Part shown: piece by piece, positions 17,066 through 25,665 of the stretch
Layout: each line of letters opens with the position of its first letter
Numbering within the stretch: the first letter of the stretch is position 1
Notes under the pieces: model-generated
Database searches by the model: none
What the model was told of the DNA's origin: nothing
The model's input: only the letters and a program-made list of their open reading frames with translations
Origin: Ardenticatenales bacterium
Lineage (GTDB): Bacteria > Chloroflexota > Anaerolineae > Ardenticatenales > Ardenticatenaceae
DNA length: 64,000 nt
Direction: 5' to 3'
NCBI GenBank assembly: GCA_020634795.1
Contig: JACKAZ010000008.1
Location: 124,001-188,000 of the forward strand
Program-made: the position numbers and the translations under genes

Positions 17066-18198
17066 ACCGCCCGTATGATTCGGATGAGGACAAAAGCGTT
17101 GAAGAGATCGAGCGCGACATCGAAGCGACGCGCGCCGATATGAGTAAGACGATCGACGCGATCGAAGCGAAGCTCAGCCCCGAACGCCTGAAACAACAGG
17201 CGCTGGAGGGAGCAAAAGAGGCGACCGAACAGTTCAAAGAGAGTTTGGTCCAGAGCGCCCGCGAGGCCACCGAGCAGGTAGTGGGGGCCGCGCAGGGCGT
17301 GACCCAGCAACGCACCGATGAAATGCTCAGTAGCATCACCGAGACGGTGGGCGTGGCCGGTTCCTCGCTGTCGGATATGATCAAGCGTAATCCCGTCCCG
17401 GCCGCGCTGGCCGCCATCGGCATTGGCTGGCTGATCATGGATGAGCGCAGCTCGAGCCGAGACTACGATGGCCCCACGCGCCGCTCGACGATGGCCCGCC
17501 AGGAGTACCGCTACACGACGAGCGCCCCCGCCTCCTATGGTGGCAGCAGCGACAGCGGCCTGCTGGACGATGCCAAAGAGAAGGCCAGCCAACTCGCCAG
17601 CGACGTGCAGAGTGCGGTGAGTGATGTCAAGGATAAGGCCGGCGACTTGGCAAGCGATGTCAAGCAGCGTGCCGAACAGGCGCAATCCCAGGCCAGCGAC
17701 CTTCACGGTGATGCCCGCCGCCAACTGCGCCAGCAGGCGCGCCGTTTGCCCAGCCGTTTCGAGCAGATGGTCGACGACAACCCGCTGGGCGTAGGGATGG
17801 TCGCGCTGGGCATTGGGGCCGCCATCGGCCTTGCCCTGCCGGAAACGGAAGCCGAGAATCGGCTGATGGGCGAAATTAGCGACGATCTGACCGATCGCGC
17901 CCAGCAGGTGGCCGAGAAGGCCAAGAGCGCGGCGGAGCAGACGATGAAGCAGGTCGAGGAAAGTGCGGCCACGCTCAAGGAGAGCGCGAAGCAAGAAGTG
18001 GAGCAGCGCGGCTTGGTCGAGAAAGCGAAGAGCGCCGCCGACCAAACGGTCTCGACCGCCAAAGAGGCCGCCCAATCGACCCAAGCGAAAGCCAAAACGG
18101 AAGCTAAGGCGCTGGCCGACGAGGCCAAGACGGCTGCTAAAGACGTGAAGGATACCGCGAAGGACGAACTCAGTTCGGACGCGGACTCTGGCAGCTAA
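17041..18198 (+). CDS. DUF3618 protein with long LEA-like coiled-coil repeats
   Basis: 385 residues from GTG 17041, preceded by AAGGAGGA at about 7 bases. Residues 15-50 (VEEIERDIEATRADMSKTID and AIEAKLSP) are the DUF3618 signature. Two hydrophobic segments (VPAALAAIGIGWLIM near 120-135 and GVGMVALGIGAAIGLAL near 245-262) bracket and follow Ala/Lys/Glu-rich helical repeats such as AKEKASQLASDVQSAVSDVK. The last 100 residues are pure charged helix. The family accompanies holin-X proteins in many bacteria; its function is unproven. The three-gene set ends at a strong hairpin. Confidence 0.8.
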   Translation: MASRANEINRPYDSDEDKSVEEIERDIEATRADMSKTIDAIEAKLSPERLKQQALEGAKEATEQFKESLVQSAREATEQVVGAAQGVTQQRTDEMLSSITETVGVAGSSLSDMIKRNPVPAALAAIGIGWLIMDERSSSRDYDGPTRRSTMARQEYRYTTSAPASYGGSSDSGLLDDAKEKASQLASDVQSAVSDVKDKAGDLASDVKQRAEQAQSQASDLHGDARRQLRQQARRLPSRFEQMVDDNPLGVGMVALGIGAAIGLALPETEAENRLMGEISDDLTDRAQQVAEKAKSAAEQTMKQVEESAATLKESAKQEVEQRGLVEKAKSAADQTVSTAKEAAQSTQAKAKTEAKALADEAKTAAKDVKDTAKDELSSDADSGS

Positions 18199-18236
18199 AA
18201 CGGATAGCCACTCCCATCGGTTAAACCATGCTTGCC

Positions 18237-18273
18237 CACGGCCCCCTCATCGTTTCACGGCGAGGGGGCCGTG
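18237..18273 (+). terminator. Strong 12-bp hairpin after the DUF3618 gene
   Basis: CACGGCCCCCTC (18237-18248) pairs perfectly with GAGGGGGCCGTG (18262-18273), followed by ATCTTTCTCC. The T run is short, but the location after the operon end fits termination. Confidence 0.65.
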
Positions 18274-18438
18274 ATCTTTCTCCTCGCCCACCCGCTGGCG
18301 CATACCGCTGTCCCCCCGTTGCGCTCGCCCTTGCGGTTCGGTGAGTAAGTGGGTCCTTGCCCCTTATTGAGGCCAACAGTCAATCGCCCCGAGAATTTGG
18401 CGTGGCACCCATCATCAAAGCGTTCCAGTCGCGATCAA

Positions 18439-19725
18439 CTACAGATAGCCCAGATGACGCAGACGGGCGCGCAGATCGGCCGAGTCGACCGGCGCCGCGC
18501 GGGTCCAACCTGTGGCCTCGGCGTCGGCGCGGGCCATCAACGCATCCGCTTCGTCCCACAGCGCCCGTTGCAACGGCCCTTCGACGAGCGGGCGGCGCTC
18601 GGCGGGGTCGCTTTCAAGGTTGAAGAGCAACGGCTGCGCCTCGGAGGTCGGGCCGTGCAGTTTCCACGGCCCGCGCCGCATGGCCCAGCGGTCGGGCGCG
18701 TCGAAAAGCAACGGTCGCGGCGGCGCAGGCGCTTGGGATTCGCGCGGCAGGGGGACGGCCCAGTCCGGGTCGGGGGCATCGTGGGGCAGGGCGAATCGCA
18801 CGGTGGGCCATAGGTCCAGCAACGAGACGACGTCGGCCCGCCGCGCCCCTGCCCGCTGTTGCGGGAACTTCACCAGCAGCGGCACACGGAGCTGTTCCTC
18901 CCACAGCCCATGCGTATGACCCAGGTGGCCATGCTCGCCAAAGGCTTCGCCATGGTCGGCCGCCACCACGATCAACGCTTCTTCCCACCGCCCGCGTGCT
19001 TTCAACTCCGCCATCAGCCAGCCGAATTCCGCATCGTTGTAGGCGATCATATCCCGGTAGAGCCGAACCATCTCCGCCACGGTTAGCCCGTCCCGCAGCC
19101 ATTCCTCATCCGCCGCCGGAATCACCCGATCGAGGGGGTTGCCAAAGTGGGAGCGTTCGCCCCGTACGAAGAAGGGCGCATGGCTGTCCATGCTCCAGCA
19201 GAGCGCGAAGGTGGGCGCATCATCGCCCAGATGATCGAGCAGCGCACGGTGGAGCGCGGCGGAACGGGGCAGCACCAGCGCTTCGGGTGGCACGCTGAGC
19301 GCGGTGCTGAGCCGCCGAAAATGGTTCCGGTGGAAGCGGAACGGCTCCTGCGGCATCACGTCGGGGCGGAACGCCTCCACCATTTCGTCGAAGCCGCGCA
19401 GCAGCCCAAAGTCGTGGGAGATGAAGGGGTTGCCACTGACCGCCACCGTGTGCCAGCCTGCGCGGCCCACCGCCTCCGCCAATGTCGGGACATCGGGCGG
19501 CAACGGGTCAAGGAGCTGCGTCATCCGGATCGCGCGGGGCAGGCGGCCCGTCAACAGCGCGGCGCCGCTGGGCTTCGACCACGGGGCCGCGGCATAGGCG
19601 CTCTCGTAGCGGGTCGCGCGCGCCGCAAACTCATCCAGATGGGGCGTGAGGGCAGCGCGGTCGCCGTAGCAGCCGAGGAAGTCGGGGCGTAACGAATCGA
19701 AGATGTAGAGCAGAATCAGGGGCAT
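18439..19725 (-). CDS. Sulfatase-superfamily hydrolase with atypical active-site motif
   Basis: 428 residues from ATG 19725. Longer versions starting at 19788 begin with residues translated from an ATGGTGC repeat (HAPCTMHHAPFA) and are rejected. Alkaline phosphatase/sulfatase fold motifs: LLYIFDSLRPDFLGCYGD with metal-binding Asp at the N-terminus, WSKPSGAALLTGRLP at the nucleophile position, and AADHGEAFGEHGHLGHTHG with the second metal site. Classical sulfatases carry C/S-x-P-S-R, where Cys or Ser becomes formylglycine. Here it is S-K-P-S-G without the Arg, so it may be a phosphodiesterase or phosphotransferase rather than a true sulfatase. No maturase gene is seen. Confidence 0.8.
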   Translation of the reverse strand: MPLILLYIFDSLRPDFLGCYGDRAALTPHLDEFAARATRYESAYAAAPWSKPSGAALLTGRLPRAIRMTQLLDPLPPDVPTLAEAVGRAGWHTVAVSGNPFISHDFGLLRGFDEMVEAFRPDVMPQEPFRFHRNHFRRLSTALSVPPEALVLPRSAALHRALLDHLGDDAPTFALCWSMDSHAPFFVRGERSHFGNPLDRVIPAADEEWLRDGLTVAEMVRLYRDMIAYNDAEFGWLMAELKARGRWEEALIVVAADHGEAFGEHGHLGHTHGLWEEQLRVPLLVKFPQQRAGARRADVVSLLDLWPTVRFALPHDAPDPDWAVPLPRESQAPAPPRPLLFDAPDRWAMRRGPWKLHGPTSEAQPLLFNLESDPAERRPLVEGPLQRALWDEADALMARADAEATGWTRAAPVDSADLRARLRHLGYL

Positions 19726-19730
19726 GGCGA

Positions 19731-19763
19731 ATGGTGCATGGTGCATGGTGCATGGTGCATGGG
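19731..19763. repeat. Tandem heptamer ATGGTGC, four full copies
   Basis: Four perfect ATGGTGC units followed by ATGGG lie directly upstream of the sulfatase start. The same heptamer, or its complement GCACCAT, recurs at 28511, 40032, 51459, 52158, 52222 and 54021. Confidence 0.9.
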
Positions 19764-19967
19764 TTAGCGTTGGGAATCGTATCATCATTTTGTGGTTGTG
19801 GCACGCATTAACCTTTGCATAGCAGAGATGAGGCCTTGGAGAGGGTGCAAATTCATGCTATTTACATCGTCTCTGTGGTAGCTTACTCGTTGTGCTTCAC
19901 GCATGGCGAATTCGTACGTACAATCCTGAGTCTCGCCTTCCACCGCCCATAACACGTAACACGCCCC

Positions 19968-20216
19968 ATGACCATAGCACCAGAACAACGCGCCCGTCGC
20001 ATAGTCGATGAGCGGCTGCACGCGGCGGGGCGGGATGTGCAGGATGCGCGGCTGCCCAATCTCTTCGCCGCGACGGGTGTGGCGATCCGCGAGGAGCAGA
20101 GCGGCAACGGCCCCGCCAATTGTCTGCGGGTGGTCGATGGTTTCGCGGTAGGCATCTTGGAGGCGAAGCGGGCAGGGACGCCGCTTTCTGGTGCGATGCA
20201 GCAGGCGGACCGCTAT
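19968..20216 (+). pseudogene. Type I restriction enzyme HsdR, N-terminal fragment
   Basis: The frame from ATG 19968 reads APEQRARRIVDERLHAAGRD, then VQDARLPNLFAATGVAIREE, VDGFAVGILEAKRAGTPLSG and QQADRYASG. This is the characteristic N-terminal nuclease segment of HsdR subunits (pattern AGW-VQD-NL-A-GVA-RE-VDG-AVG-EAK-GT-LSG). The match stops abruptly near 20216, and the next bases encode a different protein family in another frame, so only about 83 of roughly 1000 residues remain. It is a relic of a lost Type I restriction system. Confidence 0.7.
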
Positions 20217-20380
20217 GCCAGCGGGGCATCGCCATCTTCGTTGCCGCCCGGCGCCCGCGCGGGGTGCTCCGCGCCACCGACGACATGGTCGAACTGGGCT
20301 GGTTCAGGGCAGATGCCTTGCCCGACGTCGCCTTCTCCTTGCATCAGCGCGTGGTGGAAGCGTTGGGGTTATGCAAATAA
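20217..20380 (+). pseudogene. NUDIX-like hydrolase, C-terminal fragment
   Basis: In the second plus-strand frame the sequence reads GIAIFVAARRPRGVLRATDD, then MVELGWFRADALPDVAFSLH and QRVVEALGL. The E-x-GWF-x-x-DALPD-x-AF-x-x-H pattern is the usual C-terminal end of NUDIX (ADP-ribose/NADH pyrophosphatase-like) proteins. It is joined directly to the HsdR fragment without a start codon or NUDIX box and runs into the left end of the IS256-family element. It appears to be the product of a deletion. Confidence 0.5.
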
Positions 20381-21782
20381 GTTTCTGTAAAAAGGCGGTA
20401 TCGTGTTGAACTAGGCAGCAGGGTTGGTAAGAATTGAGGAAGGGCTGATGGATATGTGGACAACCCTTCGCAAGCTACGGGTTGACGCACATACCCACAG
20501 CCCGACGACTATTTTTGATCATCATCCATCACTATTTGTCTCAAGAGACAAATAGACCCGTCCGGTTTCCCATTCGTCGCTAATCTCCATCACAATCGCG
20601 GTTGCCAAACGCTCACATGAAGCCACGTTGGGGAAAAGCACCACGACCCGCGACCGTCGCCGAATCTCCCGGTGCAGTCGTTCCAATCCATTGACGGTGC
20701 GTAAGCGTCGTTGGTGCTTGGCTGGAAAGTCAAAGACCGTTAGTCCTTCCGGAATGTTGGCTTCGAGCCAACTTGCCAGCTGTGGTGCACTCTCTTGATA
20801 CTTTTCTACCGTCTCCTTCAACAATCGCTCCGCTTGGGGGCGATCTGCGGCGTTGAATATGGCGCGAATATCAGCGGCCACCTCTAGTTTGAGTGCTTTG
20901 CGCGGCACATAGCCTTGTGCATTTTGTTGCAAATGGAATTGACAACGTTGCCAAGGGACACCACCGCAAACTGCTTGTCGAGCCGCCTTCAAGCCAGCGT
21001 GAGCATCGCTAATGATCAGGCGTACAGCGCGCAAGCCGCGTTGCGCCAGACTTTGTAAGAAGTTGCGCCAGTGGACTTCATGTTCCGAGAGTGAGACTGA
21101 AATACCGAGTACGACCCGTTGTCCTGCGCCATTCAATCCGACCGCTTTCCGCACGGCTACATCCCGCACTTGTCCATCTTGACGCACCTTTTCGTAGTGA
21201 GCATCGAGCCAGATGTAGGGACTGGCTTCTAGCGGGCGTTCGCGCCACGCCGCCAACTGCTCGTCGAGGCTGGCCCTAGCCTGACTGACCTGAGTTGAGC
21301 TGACCTCGAAGCCGCACAGCTCCTCGGTAATCTTGCGCACACGCCGTGTCGAGACACCCTGTACATACATCTCTGCTAGGGCCAGTTTGAGCGCTCGCTC
21401 ACTGCGCAGCCCCTTCTCTAGCGCATTCGGGTAGAAGCCTCCTTCGCGCACTTGTGGTACATCGAAGGTCAACTTACCAATCCGAGTCGCTACCGTTTTG
21501 GGCTTATATCCGTTGGCATAGCCGCGCCGTTCGCTGCTACGTTCGTATGGCCCTACCCCAAGGTGCCTTTGGCGTTCGATTTGCATCGCCACGTTTACCA
21601 AGGTTTCGATTAGCCCGGGCAGTGCCTCCAGTCCATCGGCTATGATCGGTTCCAATATTTCGGCGGGTAGGCTATGATTGTTCGCGTAGGTCATCGTGTT
21701 GTTCCTTTCGGGATTGCTACCTTGTCAGGCACACGATGACCTATTTTCCTTCCTTCTCCAAATTTACAGAAACTATTTTACA
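20372..21782. mobile_element. IS256-family insertion sequence
   Basis: Imperfect 20-bp terminal inverted repeats are visible: TGCAAATAAGTTTCTGTAAA (20372-20391) and, reading inwards from the other end, TGTAAAATAGTTTCTGTAAA (complement of 21763-21782), 17 of 20 matching. The element carries one minus-strand transposase gene. No clear target-site duplication is seen at these ends, so either the true ends are a few bases further out or the flanks have been rearranged. Confidence 0.75.
20522..21694 (-). CDS. IS256-family (mutator-type) transposase
   Basis: 390 residues, full length for the family. DDE catalytic residues can be placed: first Asp in YIWLDAHYEKVRQDGQV, second Asp in LIISDAHAGLKAA, and Glu in the C-terminal GLERLHREIRRRSRVV block. 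The motifs CQFHLQQNAQGYVPRK and VRKAVGLNGAGQRVVLGI are typical. The gene has no frameshift, so the element could be active. It lies inside the inverted repeats described for the element and next to hsdR and NUDIX remnants. Confidence 0.93.
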   Translation of the reverse strand: MTYANNHSLPAEILEPIIADGLEALPGLIETLVNVAMQIERQRHLGVGPYERSSERRGYANGYKPKTVATRIGKLTFDVPQVREGGFYPNALEKGLRSERALKLALAEMYVQGVSTRRVRKITEELCGFEVSSTQVSQARASLDEQLAAWRERPLEASPYIWLDAHYEKVRQDGQVRDVAVRKAVGLNGAGQRVVLGISVSLSEHEVHWRNFLQSLAQRGLRAVRLIISDAHAGLKAARQAVCGGVPWQRCQFHLQQNAQGYVPRKALKLEVAADIRAIFNAADRPQAERLLKETVEKYQESAPQLASWLEANIPEGLTVFDFPAKHQRRLRTVNGLERLHREIRRRSRVVVLFPNVASCERLATAIVMEISDEWETGRVYLSLETNSDG

Positions 21783-22023
21783 CTATCACCTTTGGAGCGT
21801 TGGGACGGTGGAAGGAACGTTGCACACGCTCACCCATTGGCAATCACCGTTGTTGCAGGGCGGCGCGATGGGGGCAGTGGTTGGCAGGGAAAGACATTGA
21901 TGGTCACTGAGTGGGAAGTGAGGGTCGGGTGATCTGAAAAAGTCGGTGTCGGACGAGTGTGTTAAGATCAGACAGCAGCCTACGAGTTAGAATATCTATC
22001 ATTGACACCTGTGGAAAATTAAT

Positions 22024-22842
22024 ATGGAGCACGAATATTTCATCTACGCCGATGAATCGGTACAGGAAGGGGAGTACTTCTCTGATTTCTATGGGGGCGC
22101 TCTCGTCTCATCCGCCCATCTACGCGAAGTTGTGGATAGACTTGGTAAGGTGAAGTTAGAAAACAACTTTCGCCACGAGGTGAAGTGGCAACGGGTAACT
22201 GCGAATTATCTTCAAAAATATATGGAGATCATGGATGAATTTTTCTATCTTGTCGCTGAAGATAAGATCAAAGTGCGAATTATGTTCAGTCAAAATAGGA
22301 ACCTGCCGATTGGCTTGTCTTCAAAGCAGCGGGACAAACGATACCATCTGTTATATTACCAATTCATCAAACACGCTTTTGGGTTAGAGTATGCCACGCA
22401 CGACCATGACGTTGGCCTCCGAATTTATTTGGATAAGATGCCCGACACAGAAGAGGCAAATAGACAGTTTAAGTCGCATCTTGTGGCATTACAAAAATCA
22501 CCACAGTTCCAACGTGCACGCCTCATCTTCAGATCCGATCAAATTGCCGAAGTAGATTCGCGTGATCATCTTGTCTTACAATACGTAGACATTGTCTTAG
22601 GAGCGATGCAGTTTCGCCTTAACAAGCTTCATTTGGCGAGACCCGAAGGACAGCGACGACGGGGCAAACGTACACGGGCCAAAGAACAACTGTATAAGCA
22701 TATTTATAAACGAATCTGCACCATCTATCCCAATTTCAACATTGGTATATCAACGGGACAACAAGGAGACAAAGCAAACCGGTGGCGTCACCCATATCGT
22801 CATTGGCTGTTCGTGCCACGGAATTCAGCCACTCGCAAATAG
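22024..22842 (+). CDS. DUF3800 domain protein
   Basis: 272 residues. The N-terminus (EHEYFIYADESVQEGEYFSD and YGGALVSS) is the DUF3800 signature, with an acidic D-E pair after a beta strand as in RNase H-like folds. A later Asp (SRDHLVLQYVDIVLGAM) and a basic Arg/Lys-rich segment (RPEGQRRRGKRTRAKEQ) follow. DUF3800 proteins are common in mobile and defence-related regions; a nuclease role is suspected but unproven. GC is lower than in the neighbours. It stands alone between IS256 and a long gene-poor stretch. Confidence 0.75.
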   Translation: MEHEYFIYADESVQEGEYFSDFYGGALVSSAHLREVVDRLGKVKLENNFRHEVKWQRVTANYLQKYMEIMDEFFYLVAEDKIKVRIMFSQNRNLPIGLSSKQRDKRYHLLYYQFIKHAFGLEYATHDHDVGLRIYLDKMPDTEEANRQFKSHLVALQKSPQFQRARLIFRSDQIAEVDSRDHLVLQYVDIVLGAMQFRLNKLHLARPEGQRRRGKRTRAKEQLYKHIYKRICTIYPNFNIGISTGQQGDKANRWRHPYRHWLFVPRNSATRK

Positions 22843-23458
22843 GCAAACAAAAAGCCCCGCTGTTGCTATGCTCAACTAATCGTTGGATTTGATGAGCGTA
22901 TCCCAAGTGGCACTTAGGACTTCGCAAACAGAAGGGCCTATTTGTAGCATAAATTGTACAGCATTTCATTCCCGCTGTCAACCATTTTCCCCACGGATTC
23001 CAATGCAACGGCCGCCACTTATCCACACGTCTGACGCCTAGCTACGCCCGCGACGACCATTCGTCCGCCTCCCGCAGCCCTTGTAGAAATCGTCTCTATC
23101 GACTGTACGACCGCCACAATTGGCCATGTAGACGCCCCGCTGGCACCTCTTTATCTGCGGTCAAAGCGTACGGTGGGAAGCGGGACTGACCCCAGATGAT
23201 CAAATTGGGGGTGGATGATGGGTACTGAGGAAACAATTGGCTTGCGGGTTGGTCGGCCGCGTCGTAGAATTTGATGGGTACGACGGGCGATGCGGTGGGG
23301 ACGTTATGGTGCATCGTGAATCTCGATTCGGATATGTCGGGGTGGGCGGATATGATGGAGTAGATAGGGATCCAGAGGGACCGTGTAGAGTAATGAATAG
23401 CAAGGCGCCTCACCCGCACACCCCCACACCCTCACACCCTGTGCACGAACCAAGCCTC
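22843..23458. other. Intergenic region without a recognisable gene
   Basis: About 615 bp with no coding frame of natural composition on either strand. A frame running in from 23237 into the next gene has no ribosome site, and its translation (Gly/Asp-rich) precedes a clear lipoprotein signal, so it is taken as leader DNA. Confidence 0.6.
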
Positions 23459-24907
23459 ATGAACAGCGCTAGACTCTTCCTCATATTCCTACTCCTGCTC
23501 CTCACCGCCTGCACGTCGCAAAGCGCTGTCGAGCCAACGCCGCCTGCTTCGCCCAGCGCGGCGCAGGTGGCGGCGGCCAGCAGCGCCACCCCGCGCCCGG
23601 CCGCGCCGTCAGCCAGCGCCAGCCCCGTGGTGACGGCAACGCGCCCCGCCACGGCTACCCCGCGGCCCCGCGCGGTGGCCACCTCGACCGTCACGCCGCG
23701 ACCCCCCACGGAAACGGCCCTGCCGACAGCCAGCGCCAGCGCCGTGCCTGCCACGGAAAGCGCCGTGCCCCCCACGGCCACCGCGCTGCCGCCCACCGCA
23801 ACGACCGTGGCCGCGGTAACGGGCTCTCGTTGTTTCCAGCCGCCGGGGAACTACGAACGACTCACCGTACGAGGCCACGTCATCACGCGGCGCACCCAAG
23901 CCATGCTGACCAACGCGCAGGCGCTGTACGGCGGCGTGGGGTCGATGCAACTGCTGATTCAAGGCTCCTACGCGCCCGGACTGGGGGCCAGCTTCGGCAC
24001 CCACGACGGGGGCGGGGCGGTCGATGTCTGGGCGATCAACCCCGACACGGGGGCGCTGCTCGACGACATCCCACAGATGGTCTGGGCGATGCGTCAATCG
24101 GGGTTCGCGGCTTGGTTCCGGCCCGCCGACATGCTCTACGAGGGGATGTACCCGCACATCCACGCCATCGCGATAGGGGATGACGAGCTTTCTGCTGCGG
24201 CCTACGACCAGATCCATGCCAGCTACGGCTATTTCGCGGGCAACAACGGCTTGCCCGATGTGGAGTTTGCTGGCCCCGATCCCCATGGCGGGCCGATCAT
24301 CTGCGATTGGATGGACAGCAGCGTTTATGGAAGCACGGCCAGCGCGCCCGTGCCGACGCCCACGTTGCCGCCGCCTGCACCCACTGCCACGACCTCGCTG
24401 GCCTGCGCACGGCCCAGCGACAGTTACAGTCGCGTCACCGTCAACGGTTGGACGCTGAGCCAGCGCAGCTACGGGATGTTACAAGTGGCGCAATCGCTCT
24501 ATGGGGGGCCGGGCGATCTGCTGCAGGTGACACAAGGCTCCTACAGCGCGGGGGTGAGTGGGAGCTTTGGGACCCACGACGGGGGCGGCGCGGTCGATCT
24601 GTCGATCCGTCATCCGCAGAGCGGGGCGATCCTGTATGGCGAGACGGAGCGGATGGTCAACGCATTGCGCCTCGCTGGCTTTGCGGCGTGGTATCGCAGC
24701 CCGGAACAGGGCTTTGCGCCGCATATCCATGCCATTGCGGTGGGCGACGCCGAGCTTTCCGAAGCGGCTTCGGCACAACTGATCGGCCCCGAGGGCTACT
24801 TCTACGGTCGTAACGGCCTGCCCGACGAGCGCGCTGGCCCCGACCCGCATGGTGGCCCCATCGTCTGTAGCTGGATGAGCGATATGGGCTACGGGGATTG
24901 GCGGTAG
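23459..24907 (+). CDS. Lipoprotein with two tandem LAS-type (M15-like) peptidase domains
   Basis: 482 residues from ATG 23459, chosen because it begins a lipoprotein signal (MNSARLFLIFLLLLLTAC). A Pro/Thr/Ala-rich linker (about 22-120) precedes two repeats of about 150 residues. Each repeat contains GSYxxGxxxSFGTHDGGGAVD, an aromatic FAAW(F/Y)R, then PHIHAIA(I/V)GD, GYFxGxNGLPD and GPDPHGGPI(I/V)C. The H-x6-D in THDGGGAVD plus H-I-H matches the zinc-ligand pattern of LAS peptidases (VanX/VanY, M15, hedgehog-like). This suggests a surface peptidoglycan-acting or protein-binding metallohydrolase. Family placement is my inference from the motif; the repeats themselves are plain. Confidence 0.7.
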   Translation: MNSARLFLIFLLLLLTACTSQSAVEPTPPASPSAAQVAAASSATPRPAAPSASASPVVTATRPATATPRPRAVATSTVTPRPPTETALPTASASAVPATESAVPPTATALPPTATTVAAVTGSRCFQPPGNYERLTVRGHVITRRTQAMLTNAQALYGGVGSMQLLIQGSYAPGLGASFGTHDGGGAVDVWAINPDTGALLDDIPQMVWAMRQSGFAAWFRPADMLYEGMYPHIHAIAIGDDELSAAAYDQIHASYGYFAGNNGLPDVEFAGPDPHGGPIICDWMDSSVYGSTASAPVPTPTLPPPAPTATTSLACARPSDSYSRVTVNGWTLSQRSYGMLQVAQSLYGGPGDLLQVTQGSYSAGVSGSFGTHDGGGAVDLSIRHPQSGAILYGETERMVNALRLAGFAAWYRSPEQGFAPHIHAIAVGDAELSEAASAQLIGPEGYFYGRNGLPDERAGPDPHGGPIVCSWMSDMGYGDWR

Positions 24908-25020
24908 AAAGCGTTGGAACGTTCAAAACGGAGAAAACGGGTTATATGGCTTCAATGTTGCAAACAACGTCTAACCCGCGTGTGCTCATACCAAAACGGA
25001 TGGTTGATTGTGCGCTTTCT

Positions 25021-25665
25021 CTAATCCCACAGGAACCAAAGGCTCCACCACCCCGCAACGTACGTAAAGACGAAGGCAAATACCGCGACCGATAGCGACC
25101 AGGCGATCCTAGAGGGTCGTGGTAGGGCGCGTACCGTCAGCAGGAAGGCGGCGGCGGCCGCCAGCGCCAACGCGACGCCGTAGATCACCACCGGCCAGAA
25201 GAAGCGATTTGTCACGTCATTTTCAATGGGATAGCTCTGGCGCAGGCTGTCGCGCGCCGTGTCGGTTAGCCCCAATGCGTCGGGAATAAAGGCGATGGAA
25301 CGTGACGTCCCACGCCGGATACCGCTTTCACAGGGATGACTTTCTCCGCGATAGGTGGCCGTACAGCTACCGAGAAAGCTGAAGAGTCGATCCGGTGTGC
25401 TGGGGTCCGCCCGGAAGCGTAGTTCCAAGCTGTCACCCCCCAGTTGGCCAGCGCAGCGCCGCGCGTCGGGGCCACTGCCGGTGGGGTCGGCTTGACAGTC
25501 GAACTGCTTCCCCGAAATGTAGAGGGTGCCGTTATTGAAGCCCGACTCCCCGATGCCCACCTCTGGCAACCCGTGGGTGGCTGGCGCGGAACGTTGTACC
25601 CCAATCGCGGCCACTACACCCGTCATCAGCAGTCCGAGCAGAACGAGTTGTGCGATCCGTTTCAT
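25021..25665 (-). CDS. Secreted/membrane protein of unknown function with conserved cysteines
   Basis: 214 residues from the third of three consecutive ATG codons (25665), which stands about 7 bases after AGGGAGGG. The first two ATGs are too close to it. A signal peptide (KRIAQLVLLGLLMTGVVAA) precedes an extracytoplasmic domain of about 115 residues with cysteines in FDCQAD, RRCAGQ, GSCTATYRGE and HPCESG, then two C-terminal membrane helices (FWPVVIYGVALALAAAAAFL and AWSLSVAVFAFVFTYVAGWW). I do not recognise the family. Downstream of the hydrogenase maturation genes on the same strand but probably separate. Confidence 0.6.
   Translation of the reverse strand: MKRIAQLVLLGLLMTGVVAAIGVQRSAPATHGLPEVGIGESGFNNGTLYISGKQFDCQADPTGSGPDARRCAGQLGGDSLELRFRADPSTPDRLFSFLGSCTATYRGESHPCESGIRRGTSRSIAFIPDALGLTDTARDSLRQSYPIENDVTNRFFWPVVIYGVALALAAAAAFLLTVRALPRPSRIAWSLSVAVFAFVFTYVAGWWSLWFLWD

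Noticed and set aside
20359..21804. AGCGTTGGG on both sides of the IS256 element as its target duplication
   Set aside because: The two copies lie at unequal distances from the matching inverted repeats (4 and 13 bases), so they do not mark symmetric ends.
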